Shown here: one piece after another, positions 15,318-26,033 of the stretch
Position numbering within the stretch: the stretch's first letter is position 1
Layout of the letters: every line of letters begins with the position of its first letter
Source of the DNA: Heterobasidion occidentale
Taxonomy: Eukaryota > Basidiomycota > Agaricomycetes > Russulales > Bondarzewiaceae
Reading direction: 5' to 3'
Assembly: GCA_039111635.1 (NCBI GenBank)
Contig: JBCAQO010000004.1
Coordinates: 1,984,001 to 2,048,000 of the forward strand
DNA length: 64,000 bases
The notes under the pieces: generated by a model
What the model was told of the DNA's origin: nothing
Databases searched by the model: none
What the model saw: the letters and a program-made list of their open reading frames with translations, nothing else
Position numbers and translations under genes: made by a program

Positions 15318-16052
15318 TCATACACTGCTGGAGGCCAAGGAGCTCGAGAGTGACACGGCCATTACCGACGCACGGCTTTCCGATTCTGTTGAGGACTCCC
15401 GCCGCCGGCGCTCGAGAATAAGGAACGAGACGACGACCATGTCCCGGATCTCGTCGGCGCGCGGGTCAAAAAGTAATTGTGCTGGCCGCAGGACAGGATG
15501 GTTGACCCCCTGAGGATCCTTCAGCGCCCGCTGAAAGCGCGCGATTGGCTGGGTTTTCGACTCGCTGGAGAAGAGCTTTGAACGAATGAGTAGATAAGTT
15601 CTCAGATGTTCGTTCGAGCAGCGGCAGAGCACGCAATAGTGAGCTGCTGACCTGGGGGTAGACTCCTGGAGAGATGTTCTTCCATTTGTATTTCCGACCG
15701 GAGCCGTCCTCGAATGTAACATCGCTGTGAGAGGGATCGAAAGAGGGGTAACGACGATCCTTTACGAAGGGCCGCACCTGTTGAAAGGAATGAATGACCT
15801 ATGCAGCCATGCACTGGCGGGGATCTGCGGCTTGTCTTTGAAGGTCAGCAGGTCGGAACGGACGTCCCGCCAGACCCATTCCGCGATACATTTGCCATAC
15901 GCGTCGTTTACGCGAGTTGTAGGCTTCGATTCGTCGGTAAAATCAGTATGCACGGCATAAATCTCCACTCCTTCTTCGTTGACGAGCGAAGTGTTGCACG
16001 GGTTGTCCGGTTTTAAGGAAAGGATGGAGACGGAGGGATCAGGCATGATCAA
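15318..16052 (-). CDS. DUF6593-like small protein
   Basis: Exons 16052-15778, 15724-15652 and 15575-15318 give 201 residues, or 199 from the second ATG (MPDPSVSILSLKPDNP), which fits the family start better. The order PDNPCNTSLVNEEG, TTRVNDAYGKCIAEWVWRD, ASAWLHRSFIPF, then GRKYKWKNISPGVYPQ, PIARFQRAL and a C-terminal DMVVVSFLILERRRR is what I know from the DUF6593 proteins found in many copies in mushroom genomes. Function is unknown. Introns of 53 and 76 nt keep phase. No signal peptide or membrane segment. Confidence 0.7.
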
Positions 16053-16445
16053 GATCGATGAACACTAAGTTCCAAAATATTCCAAGGGCGATTGTGTGGG
16101 GTTGGAATCTGTTGGAATCGAGACTTATGAGGCTCACCGGTGTTGGCAAGTTGCGAGGAAGTATGAGGAGCAGATGCGAACAAGGGCGGGCGCTGTGAGA
16201 ACTCTGCGTCAAGTGTTCGACTACTTATCAATAGGTCAGGTAAGTTCCGGCCGTGGACAGCCGTAAGCCCTGAAAAATGACTGCGCGCCTGAGTATCAGG
16301 ATTCAGGAGGCGGTCGATTGACAGGTCCCTCGAGGTATCGGAGATCTCGAACCTGGACGTAACTGGCTTACCTTACTAGAGGCTGTCCAGACTGTCTCCT
16401 TCAGCTAAAGTTCGGCCGGTGAAGAGAGTACGGCTGTAGAGGGCT
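16053..16445. other. Divergent intergenic region
   Basis: Likely promoter space for the DUF6593 gene and for the plus-strand gene that follows. The first exon of the following gene may extend into this stretch because its start is not secure. Confidence 0.4.
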
Positions 16446-18519
16446 GTGCACACGTTCAATGAATCGGGACCAAGAGGGACCCCTGATTTATTGTGTGGTG
16501 TCCAGATATTAGGAAGTCTGCTGGACTCTGTTGGAAAGGAGATCATCAAGAACGCCTATGACCAAGGTCTGCGTTATTTGTGTCTGTTTGTCGATCTCGA
16601 GCAAACGGCTCAAGCGCTCGCTAGCACCACCAATGCGCTCACCAGTGCTCACCTTGTTTTGCAGTCATCCTACCCTGGGTTTCGTTTGCTTCTGTCGGTT
16701 CTGAGAGCTAGGAGATCTTGGGCTTGGGGATTGTCTTTTGGTTCTGGTCTAATAAGTGACGACTCTTTGCTTGGAAAAACTGGGATGACTTCTGCCAACA
16801 ACACTCGAACAACGAGCTATGTTTTCTGCCTTGAGCTTCTAGGATCACGCGACCCTCTCGTTACCCGCACGTTTTCTATTCCTGCTACGTCTCGTTTTGA
16901 TCGTCTTCATCACTCAATTCAATTCGGCTTTGGCTGGCGGAATAGGCATCCTCACGAGTTTGCTTTTCGCACTGGCCCTCCTGGATTGTTCGACGACGAC
17001 GGACATGAACTGTCTGCTATGCGCGTCGGCACGTTACCTGTCAAAGCTGGTCCTGCAGGCCAAGAGGCCCTGCCTGATATTGTTGAACTCGTTGACGAAA
17101 GATCTATAAATCTCGGCCATATCTGGGGTCAGCATGGACGTTACCGAAAAATGGCGATGATGGATGGTCGCATCGCACCTTTGTGGTATACCTACGGCTC
17201 CGGGGTTAGTAATGTTTCCTTGAATTTATCAGAATGACAGAAAGTTTTGGGGTTCCAGGATTTCTGGGTGATCAAGGTCAACTTCGTCAAATCTGAGCTA
17301 GTGGACAGGAAGCGATTGAAATTCATCAAAGCTGTCGGAGGCAGCCCATTGGAGGACTGTGGTGGGGTTCAAGGATGGCAGAAAATCAAAAATGCGTTTA
17401 AAATTCCTGACCCCTCAGGCGAACAGCGCGATCTCAAACAGTGGTGCTTCAGCGCCTCTTCAAAGGGCAAGAACTTTCATCCGATAACAGCTCCTTCTGT
17501 CGATGAATTGAATGTCCCATTTGTTTTCGTACGTTATGCGAATGCCCATTGTCAGGCAGACTCTGACGAGGAATACGAAGACGACTACGATGAAGACGGA
17601 ATTGAAAGGTGCGTCGCAGACAAGGATTGTCAGCAATTTGTTAAGTAGTCTACTGTTTTACAGTCGCATGCATGTCGATCTGGACCTCGCAGATGAGCAT
17701 CAATGCCCAGATATCGTGGTCACAGGTCCCAATCCAGATCTCCCAAACGCCATATTCGAAACAACATCGCGCATGCCCATACCGGAGAGGATGCCTCCCC
17801 CAACCATTGTCGGCCCTCCTATTGAGGATGCACATAGGCAATTCAACCTTCCGAAGGATATCACCGACGGCGTCAGCCTCTTTGTGCCCATGATCAACCT
17901 TTCAATTATACGTGCACCTCGCTGGGTTTACAAAGACGGTGCAGATCAATACTCTGTGCTCCTATTCACAGCTGGAGCCGTCGTCGACAGCGAGCAGGAG
18001 GAACACCGCGCTGGCTGTGGCATCGTATTTCGCCCCGATGGCCAAACGGTCATATCGTTCCCACTGGAGTCGACGTTGGGGTTTGCTGCGACCCCCGCCC
18101 GCGCAGAGCTTCGTTCCGCGATCATGGCGTTGCAGCTGCGCGACTGGGCCGCCGAGGGGTTCCAGCGCATCGTCGTTGGCACAGATTCTGACTATGTCAC
18201 GCGTGGCGCGTCCGAGCACCTGCGCAAGTGGCAGCAGAGACAGTGGCGCACGCGGGAGAGGAAGCCGGTCAAGAACAAGGATCTGTGGGAGATCCTGCTC
18301 AACGGGTTGGAGAAGTGGGAGAAGTTCGGCGTAAGCGTGCAACTTCTGTTGGTAAGACGGGAGCAGAACGCGCAGGCGATGGACGCGGCGAAGCGAGGTG
18401 CATTGGTGAGATCTTTTTCTCTATTTTGTTCTGCGCAATCCGCACGCCAGAAACGTCGACTGAACTGTACGGCCGATAGTCCGAGGACAACAGATCCTCG
18501 TGCTTCAGGAAGGTTATAG
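16446..18519 (+). CDS. PRiA4b-ORF3-like domain protein with C-terminal RNase H-like domain
   Basis: Model: exons 16446-17204, 17259-17608, 17664-18405 and 18451-18519. The N-terminal half has FCLELLGSRDPLVTRTFSIP, DRLHHSIQFGFGWRNRHPHEF and, across the first intron, YTYGSGDFWVIKV and GSPLEDCGGVQGW, which match the plasmid pRiA4b ORF-3/MM3350-like fold in order. After an acidic linker the C-terminal part reads AGCGIVFRPDG, PARAELRSAIMAL, VVGTDSDYV, RKPVKNKDLWEILL and AMDAAKRGA, an RNase H-type domain. The first catalytic Asp of RNase H (usually TDGA) is Ala here (FTAGA), so nuclease activity is doubtful. The link through the 55-nt intron (GTGCGT...TTTACAG) is good but two adjacent genes cannot be excluded. 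The start and the first ~110 residues are uncertain. Role unknown. Confidence 0.65.
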
Positions 18520-18783
18520 CGGTCGCATGCTGAAGACAAAGTTAGAGGTTGGGGTACTGGATTTGGCTTCGACGCGGCCAACGTCGCGAATGGGCGCCTA
18601 AAACAAGCAATTGATAGCTGGCTTAGCATGTAGGCTGTCATGCATCATGTCTGTCGTTGCACGATATGAATGTATGAATGAGTCTATATTCGTGTACGTT
18701 GTCCGACAAATGGGATGGGTATATGATCAGGACTTGCATCCTCGGGCAACACCGAGAAACAGTTCATACTACGACTGGCCCTA

Positions 18784-20959
18784 CTACGACTGCCCTCCCA
18801 GACCCCGTTCGGCATTCTCCCTCAGAACCCTCTCCACGACCTCCTCTTGTCTTGCAAGCCACAGTCCAAATGCCGGGGTACGCAGCCACCTCTCGTAAAA
18901 TTCCCGTTGTTTGCTGTTCGACCGAAAAGGTAATGGAGTGCCGTGAGTTTTGAGTGACGCGAGGAAGTTGACGTTGTTGAACGGCTTGAGGCGTGAAGTG
19001 CGGTCCGACCTCGAGCTATGCAAGGCTTCAAAAGGGGATGGGATGAGCGTGTTGAGATAGCGGTTGAATGGGACGAGTAGTGCGGCTGTACGGGACGAGA
19101 AATGGCGTCTCATGTTTGCAGAGGCTGTGTCCACTGACCAAGGACACATCAACATCAGCACAAGGAAAACGAAACAAACGCCTACAGGCCTGTGGACCGC
19201 TCCGGAAAGCGTCCTCCATTTGTTGAAGGAGTTGTTGGTCCTTCAATGTGTAGCGTTTGTGTGTTTTGGTTTTCCACCCCGGCGGCTGACCGGCGGCGAT
19301 TGGAGCCATACTCTTCGCACCTTTTGGGCTGTACGGAATATGTCAAGTAAACGCAAGCTTCATGATACGTACAAACTCACCGTGGCTTTCCGAGACTAAG
19401 ACTGTGTGGCCAGTGTTGACATGCACGCTCGAAAAAAGGGTTAGTGACTCCCAGCAATAAGCCTGCTTTTGGCCGCTTTTCGTTAACAAGGGCATTGTGT
19501 TCCTTATCGTGAATCGTGAAATACGGTCGGAAATCGCCCGGCCACGGTATCTGTAGAACGTTGTTCATTTCTGATGTCTACGACAATCGAAGACGGCGCT
19601 TTACCGGACGAAAAAGATCGCGGAGCCACCAGACGGCCTGGCTCGTCATAGCGGGAGAAGGTCCATACACTAGCAATGGTTCGCTGAGTATAAGGACCTC
19701 CCAAATGGACCATAGGTGGGAGAATGAAGCCTCGAACAGAAGCAACGGCGGCGGAGTGGGTGGGGGAGCGGAAACGAGGATCTTCGAATAGCTCAGTGTC
19801 AACTCTGAGATATCTAATGATGGGCGCTCACATGGGTATCTTGCTCCGTTTGACTATGAAGATGGGCTGTGTTGCTCAGCTGCTGCTCGTCCAGACTCAG
19901 GGGTAATTCTGCGTGGAAAACTGAACCAAGGAATCCCAGTTCTATCGTTGTGCTAGGCGCAGGGCTGGGCCTATCCTTCCCAATGCAATGTCGGCCGACT
20001 ACACAACAAAAAATTGCAACTTTGGCCTACCAGTTGGCTATGTTATGGCACGCGACTTCCAGTATCGGGTCCCCGTGTGCATGAAATAAGGGTCCTAGCT
20101 TCGATATGACATGAAAGAATAGAGCGGGGTACGGATAGTGACTGAGTATCACGATAGAGCGCTTCCACAAAGTCAGCGGCATGTTGAGAATAAGTCGTGG
20201 AGGATCACCTGTTCATAACCGCGCTTTGAAGAAAGATTTTTGCGCTGGCTGAAATGCGAGTAGCCGTAGATGTATCCATCTGATAGTGATGTCGAGCGAG
20301 GCTCGCTAAATGACCCGCGCTTTTCCTGGGACGAGCTTTCCCGTATTCTGAATGAATGGATTTGAGATCCTTCTTCAAACTGAGGGGAGTCGGGAAAAGC
20401 AGAAAACGCTCTACATATACCAAGACAGATTTAATACATACGGATGAAAACTAGCGGTAGACATGCGACTGACATGTTTTCTACCTCCGAGGGTGATAGG
20501 TGAGCTGGCGGAAATACACAAGTCAGACAGGGCCGAGGTCAAGATCAAAGTTGACTGGAAACTGTGCATGAGCATAGATTGACGAGAAAGGAGATGAATG
20601 GCAGTGCCTATTGCCAGCCCTAGTATCCACCTTCGCAAACGCTCCAGCTTAGAACTCTCAAGAGATACGCCCTCCAGCGTGGGGATGCTGGCACGCCTAG
20701 TTGGACCCATTCTCAGCGGGAGCGTTCTTGAACGCGAGACAGTTCTCGTGGCTTTTGTTGGCGTGAGTATCAGGTCTGGCGAAGAGGGAGAGCGTGGAGA
20801 ATTCGACGGCATTAGTTTGCACATCAAAATGCTGTCGGTTTCGACTCGATAATTCGATGTGGACGAGCTGGGGACCGAAGCAGAAGCCAGTGACGAAGAT
20901 GACGTCTCCTGCGAGGAGAACACCAATCCAATATCGCCCTCTTCGTCCATGTCGCTCAA
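18784..20959 (-). CDS. DENND6/FAM116-type DENN domain protein
   Basis: Ten exons: 20959-20608, ~20554-20529, ~20526-20474, 20410-20209, 20161-20031, 19970-19832, 19781-19605, 19550-19381, 19328-19186 and 19133-18784; about 580 residues. DENN proteins act as exchange factors or adaptors for Rab/Arf-type GTPases in membrane traffic. Signatures in order: LRRWILGLAI-VNFDLDLGP, SEVENIAFSAFPDS, DGYIYGYSHF, RSIVILSHYPYPALF, NIANWPSP, SIWEVLILSEPLLVYGPSP, DFRPYFTIHD, LLGVTNPFFERACQHWPHSL, GWKTKTHKRY, MRRHFSSRTAALLVPFNRY and EFYERWLRTPAFGLWL. The first intron uses a GC donor. Right after GP an in-frame TGA occurs near 20525; the expected sequence VFPPAHLSPSEVEN is present in another frame, so there is a one- or two-base frame break or an unusual splice. 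The rest is intact. Confidence 0.85.
20555..20607 (-). other. Probable GC-AG intron in the DENN gene
   Basis: Joining GCAATAG to TCAACTTTGAT (removing 53 nt that start GCACTG and end TTCCAG) gives LAIVNFDLDLGP, the conserved start of the DENN module. There is no GT in the neighbourhood that would do this. The donor matches the GC consensus poorly after position 2. Confidence 0.6.
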
Positions 20960-21618
20960 AAATCGAAGTCACTGTCTCAAAAACGCGAGTGGGCCCTGCT
21001 ACGAGGCAGACAGGTCTAGACAGGTTGCACAGAGATGAAAGTCAACTGAATTCAGGCGGCACTCCTCGGCCCGGTTCATCTGATGTCGGCTCACTGCTGC
21101 ATTCGTGTCTCTTTAGCTCCACCAGGTTCCACTGCTCTTCCAAAGGACTCTTGTAGTGATGTGCCAGAGAAATATGTTGACCCTCGTTCCAGGCATGCTG
21201 CCATTCCAATCTTACCAACATAAAGCCAGGCAAGTTCACTTTCTGCACTTCCAGGTGCTCAGATCTCAGACCTCAACAAGACAGTAAGGTTTTTGCAGTA
21301 CCTGGCAAGCTGTCAACCCTTACCACCATTCGCGAAATTCATACCGCCGAATATCTTCTTCGTAACCGCATGTGCTCCCATCCCCAATCAGTCCCGCGGA
21401 ATACACACGGATCGTGCTTCTGGTGGGCAAAAGCTACCTCGGAAACCAATTCCGTACGCCTGCTTCTAAACTTGCATGCCCTTGGATCTCATGACGATAT
21501 GATCTTTGGCCTCTTGACACACGCAGAGCGCCACTGGCGCAAGCGTTCTGCTCCGGGGACAGAATGTGCCGCTACAATATAAGTAGCGTTCTCACTCCGT
21601 CATGGTCCTCCAACTACG
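20960..21618. other. Divergent intergenic region between DENN gene and dioxygenase
   Basis: About 660 bp, the upstream region of both genes. Short frames only; no motif recognised. Confidence 0.45.
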
Positions 21619-23193
21619 ATGCCTGCCCTCACAGTTCCACCTGTCGCTCATTGGGTCCCCGCACCCGTCACAAAGCAGGATAGTAAGTGGATTTTGATGT
21701 TGGGCGGCATGAACTTTACCCTAACACCCAGTAGTCGAATTTGCCGATCTCGCGGTCATCGATCTCTCCAAAACTAAGACACCAGAGGGCCGAGCGGAGG
21801 TGGCTATTATCGCTCGCGATGCTATGCACAAGCAAGGCTTCTTCTACGTGATTAATCACGGGCTGGACAAAGCAGAGGTTAGTGCATCATTCTATCTTGC
21901 TGTTGTGAAGTTCGTACTCACCTTGAAACATCAGGTCGACCGTATGATCGACATCGCCGCTGTGCCGTTCCAGCAAGTAGCAGACGAAGAAAAGCGACGT
22001 TATGAAGCCAAAATCAAACAGACAGGCACTTACTACGGCTATAAGCTGCCTCAATACTGGGTAAGAAAACATCTACTCGTATCTAAAAACTTATGCCGAC
22101 CATTTCCTACAGCACATTTCAAATGGAGTCAAAGACAGAATTGAACATTATAACTGTATGTTCACTACCACCTTCAGGCGTCCACGTTTAACGATTGCCT
22201 TGTTAGTTACCCGAGACGTCTCTCTGAGGGAGCACCCTACTGCTCTGCGTCCATTCTTGCCAGAGATCCAAGACTTCATCGAGTTCACTCACAAGAAGGT
22301 CATGAATGAAGTCGAGAGGTGCGACACATCATATCACACATATCACGGTTTTAACACATCTTTAGCTTGCTTTCTCTCGGCCTCGAGCTTCCGGAGAATA
22401 CGCTACCAGACCTGCACCCTTATGACGAAAGCAACCACTCTTTCTGTGAGTCGACATTTGCTCTTATCAGACCGTCGCTTCAGATCGTTGAACTCGCTTA
22501 CAGTCAGGTTCATGCTTTAGTGAGGCATCAATCTGTATGACTTACATTGGAAGTGCTCATCTGACATCGCTTTGTAGCAACCCTCGCTCCGAAGATGAAG
22601 AAGCAAAGACAGGAGGCGTTTGGATGAAGGGACACGCAGGTCTGACGACATTTCTCTTACAATCTCGAGTCTATTCTATATTCACCATCGATTTAGACCA
22701 TACCAGTCTTTCAGCATTGTGGAGTCAACCTGTCACTGCTTTGCAGATCATGGATCACGATGGCAAATGGAGGTTCATCAAACACATAGACAATGCCTTG
22801 GTAAGTATATTGTTCTCTCTTTGGTTTCGTGTTTGTCTGATTGTGCCGTAGGTCATCAACTGTGGAGATTTTACCGAATATCTCTCTGGTGGCTACTATA
22901 AGTCCGCCATCCACCGTGTCGTCCAGCCTCCTGAGGATCAGCATGGGTACAAGAGACTCGGCCTATTCTACTTCCATTACACGGCCGACGATGTGCGCTT
23001 GAGTCCGTTGTTGGATAGTCCTGTCTTACAGCGAGAGGGCATCACCAAGAAACTCGAGGGCGAGGCACCGACGATGCATGATTGGAGGGTTGGGCGCACG
23101 GCCACTTACGGGGTTTCTGAGCTGAAGAAAGACGCAGATCAAGGGATTGAGTATGAGATCGTGAATGGCGCCCGTGTCAGGCATTATAACTAG
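21619..23193 (+). CDS. 2-oxoglutarate/Fe(II)-dependent dioxygenase, copy 1
   Basis: Ten exons: 21619-21682, 21735-21877, 21935-22060, 22113-22155, 22207-22318, 22366-22445, 22504-22519, 22578-22639, 22697-22800 and 22852-23193; 363 residues. It belongs to the isopenicillin-N-synthase-like family. The N-terminal DIOX_N part reads IDLSKTKTPEGRAE and KQGFFYVINHGLD; the iron site is KGHADHTSLSALWSQPV (His214, Asp216) and SAIHRVVQPP (His271). The usual RxS motif that binds 2-oxoglutarate is replaced by RLGLFYF. Exon 7 is only 16 nt; it was found by frame and because the second copy has one of the same size. The second intron acceptor is CAGTAG, allowing two products one codon apart. Substrate unknown; such enzymes often hydroxylate or desaturate small metabolites. 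Confidence 0.88.
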
Positions 23194-23859
23194 TTTTCTT
23201 ATATGTGCAATCGTTGACTCGCTGATGTATGTGTTTTGTTCAAGTTCGGATAGTGACGCACTTGGTTATGTAGGTTTTGACCAGCAACGCCCCGAAAACA
23301 CGCTTTGTGGCGTTGCTTTTTGCTATGGAACCTTGGTATGATTACCTCAAGCATCGGAGAGCGAGCATAGATCAGAAGACCGTTACTCGTTCGATGGAAA
23401 GGAGCCGTCATCAGAGTCCTGGTTCAGAACGTCTTGTTCAAGAGTGGCGTCTACCTATACCTCTACGGCCTGATCTCGGCGTCAACGTCAACGACCTTGA
23501 TCTCGCGAGTGTTCAGAGCGGCTATAGGTCGGGGCACGTCATAGCGTTATAGGCTAGGTGCGGTCAGGTGTCCCAGATGTGCTCCCATACAGCTTGGTGC
23601 GTGGTCTCATAAGTTACGACGTTTGTCTTTTATGAGGCTGCGCCACGGATCGCGAGTGGTGCTTGCCGGCATATGGAACCAACACTCGATGATTCAGTTT
23701 GCGATAGCAATGCGTTGCTCAAAGCCCATATAAAGCGTGCTTTCAAAGCTGCCTCCCTCCCAGGCGTATCTTGCTCTCTCAGCTGTTCCGCACTGAGCAT
23801 CCCACAATCAAATCGTATCTCAAGCACTACATCACAGTCGCGTCTCTGATAGCCTGGAT

Positions 23860-25452
23860 ATGCCTGCAACGACCTCTCCTCAGCTCCACGATGGGTGCCG
23901 GCGCCGCCCACTAATGTGGATCGTGAGTTCATAATCATTTTCCTCGATATACTAACTGATGATGACCTCGCCTTATATTGAGTCGAATGGGCCGAGCTAG
24001 AAACGATAGATCTAGAAAAGGCCAGATCTCCCGAAGCAAGGGCAGAATGGGCTATCAAAGCCCGTGATGCAATGCGCAAGCAGGGCTTTTTTTATGTCGT
24101 GAATCATGGGTTAGATAAATCGCAAGTGAGCATATTACATAATGGCCTGTATGAGTAGTGCTTCATTCACGAATGCGTTATGATAGGTTGATCGTATCTT
24201 TGATATTGCAGCTGTGTCACTTCTTCAGGTCGAGTTGGAGGAAAAGAAGCAGTACGAAACCGATATCAAGAAAACTGGCACCTTCTTGGGATACAAGCTC
24301 CCTCAATATTAGGTACGTATATTTCCGACTACTCCGTAGGTTGGACTTGTATCGAATATTCAAAGCACATCGCAAATGGAGTCAAAGACCGAATTGAGCA
24401 TTATCGCCGTCGGTAAAGGCCACTTGACTCTGCCGTGTTCAATGCTTATGAAGATCCAGTCAATCGGGACGTCGACTCTACGGCACATCCGGTCCCCTTG
24501 CGCCCTTTTCTCCCAGAGATACAATCATTCATCAAATTTAATCATATTGAAGTTGGACAAGAACTCTTAGGGTAAGTGAATAACCTACCGCGCAGCTCGG
24601 TCAGCATGGCCCATTTTTTCTTGCTTCAGCTTGTTAGCGCTCGGGCTTGAACTACCTGAAGACGCCCTCGTCAAGAAATACAGCTACGAAGAAAAGAACA
24701 ATGCTAATTGTGAGTTCAGGAATATATTCAGATCAAGACCTTGTTTCCAGAACTCGAGTCAGGCAGTTTCATGATGTAGTAAGACTTGGTTCTATCCTAC
24801 AAACTCCAGTCGTCACAGATTGCTGTAGTTACCCGCACCCGAAAGACGAAGAAATACAGACAGAGGGCGTTTGGCTAAAAGGACACACAGGTAATCATTT
24901 CGAATCAATGATCCATTCAATATACATACTTACTGGCTGTTCTAGATCAGGGCCTTTTGACTATCTTATGGAGTCAGCCGGTCTCTGCTCTCCAGATTCG
25001 TGACGAAGATGGAAAATGGCGCTGGGTGAGGCACGTAGAGAATGCCCTGGTATGTCTTAACGTCCAAGCGATCGAAGGTTTTCGATCTGACAAACCGTTT
25101 CTCGCAGGTCGTCAACTGCGGCGACAGTCTAGAAATGCTATCTGGAGATTATTACAAGTCTGCAATCCATCGTGTCGTCCAGCCTCCAGAAGATCAACAG
25201 GGCTACAACAGACTTGGCGTATTCTACTTCGGCTACGCTGATGATGATGTTCAGTTGGAGCCTCTCATAGAGAGTCCTGTCCTCCAGCGCGTGGGATTCA
25301 CACGGCACGCCCCCGAAGGCAAGGCACCTTTCATGGGAGATTGGAGGAAAGCCAGGGCGGCCGCTTATGGCACCTCCGACTTGCAGAAGGGCGAAGAAGA
25401 GGGTATCGAAGAGGAGGTGGTGGGCGGGATACGTGTCAAGCACTACACCTGA
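23860..25452 (+). pseudogene. 2-oxoglutarate/Fe(II) dioxygenase, copy 2, broken
   Basis: Exons line up one to one with copy 1: 23860-23922, 23983-24125, 24187-24312, 24366-24408, 24460-24571, 24630-24709, 24763-24778, 24829-24890, 24946-25049 and 25108-25452, with eight internal exons of exactly the same length, including the 16-nt one. Iron ligands remain (KGHTDQG, SAIHRVVQPP). Two lesions are seen. Exon 1 is 63 nt instead of 64, so the ATG is out of frame with WVPAPPTNVD. At 24310-24312 the Trp codon ending exon 3 in copy 1 (QYW) is TAG here. No alternative donor avoids the stop. Splice sites and the 3' half look well kept, so inactivation would be recent; a consensus error could explain the indel but less easily the substitution. 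Confidence 0.75.
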
Positions 25453-26033
25453 ATTTATGAAGTACTGGTATTCATGTCAGACAGGAGGATATAGTGCAGC
25501 CAAGTGAAAGATCGCCCATCTGAAAGCTACTAGTACTACTTCGTTAGCAAGACAAGCTGGTTCTAGATTCCAAGCTGAGAAAAATCGGTGCTCCGTGCGA
25601 ACATCTCGACACAGATGTCGTCGCCGCTGTCGGCCCCATGTAATCCCGCCGGGTCTGTCGGGTCATGGACTGACCACCTAGCATCGTCGACTACACGGCT
25701 AACGAGTCCCTAACGTCGTCGTCGCCTTTGTGTTTCCAGCCAGATTCATAACGATAGGCCCGAGCTTCGGAAAAAAGGGCTTAGTCGGAGCCTCAAATTT
25801 GGGATTCAGACAGCGTACGACAGGCGGAGGTATCGGCATCTACCGGACACAGCCAAAATATTCTCGCGCCGACACATTTTGCTAAGCATATCCTTTTTCG
25901 TCGACTCTCACGTGCGGAGTGGAGGGCAGACGGAGTGTGTCGGAGTGTGTCGGAGCTTTTTTTAAGTTTCCGTGTCGCTGTTCTCAGCGTCCCAAAGTGT
26001 TGAATTCTGGGCTAGCACTCAAGCACATGCATC
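25453..26033. other. Intergenic region with short G/T-rich direct repeats
   Basis: Upstream of the next gene, near 25926-25955, the unit GGAGTGTGTC is repeated head to tail. No gene or transposon end is visible. The meaning of the repeat is unknown. Confidence 0.45.

Noticed and set aside
16446..17237. Treating the frame before 17204 as non-coding
   Set aside because: The first ~110 residues are unconvincing, but the part from about 16800 on matches the PRiA4b-ORF3 fold and splices cleanly, so it was kept with an uncertain start.
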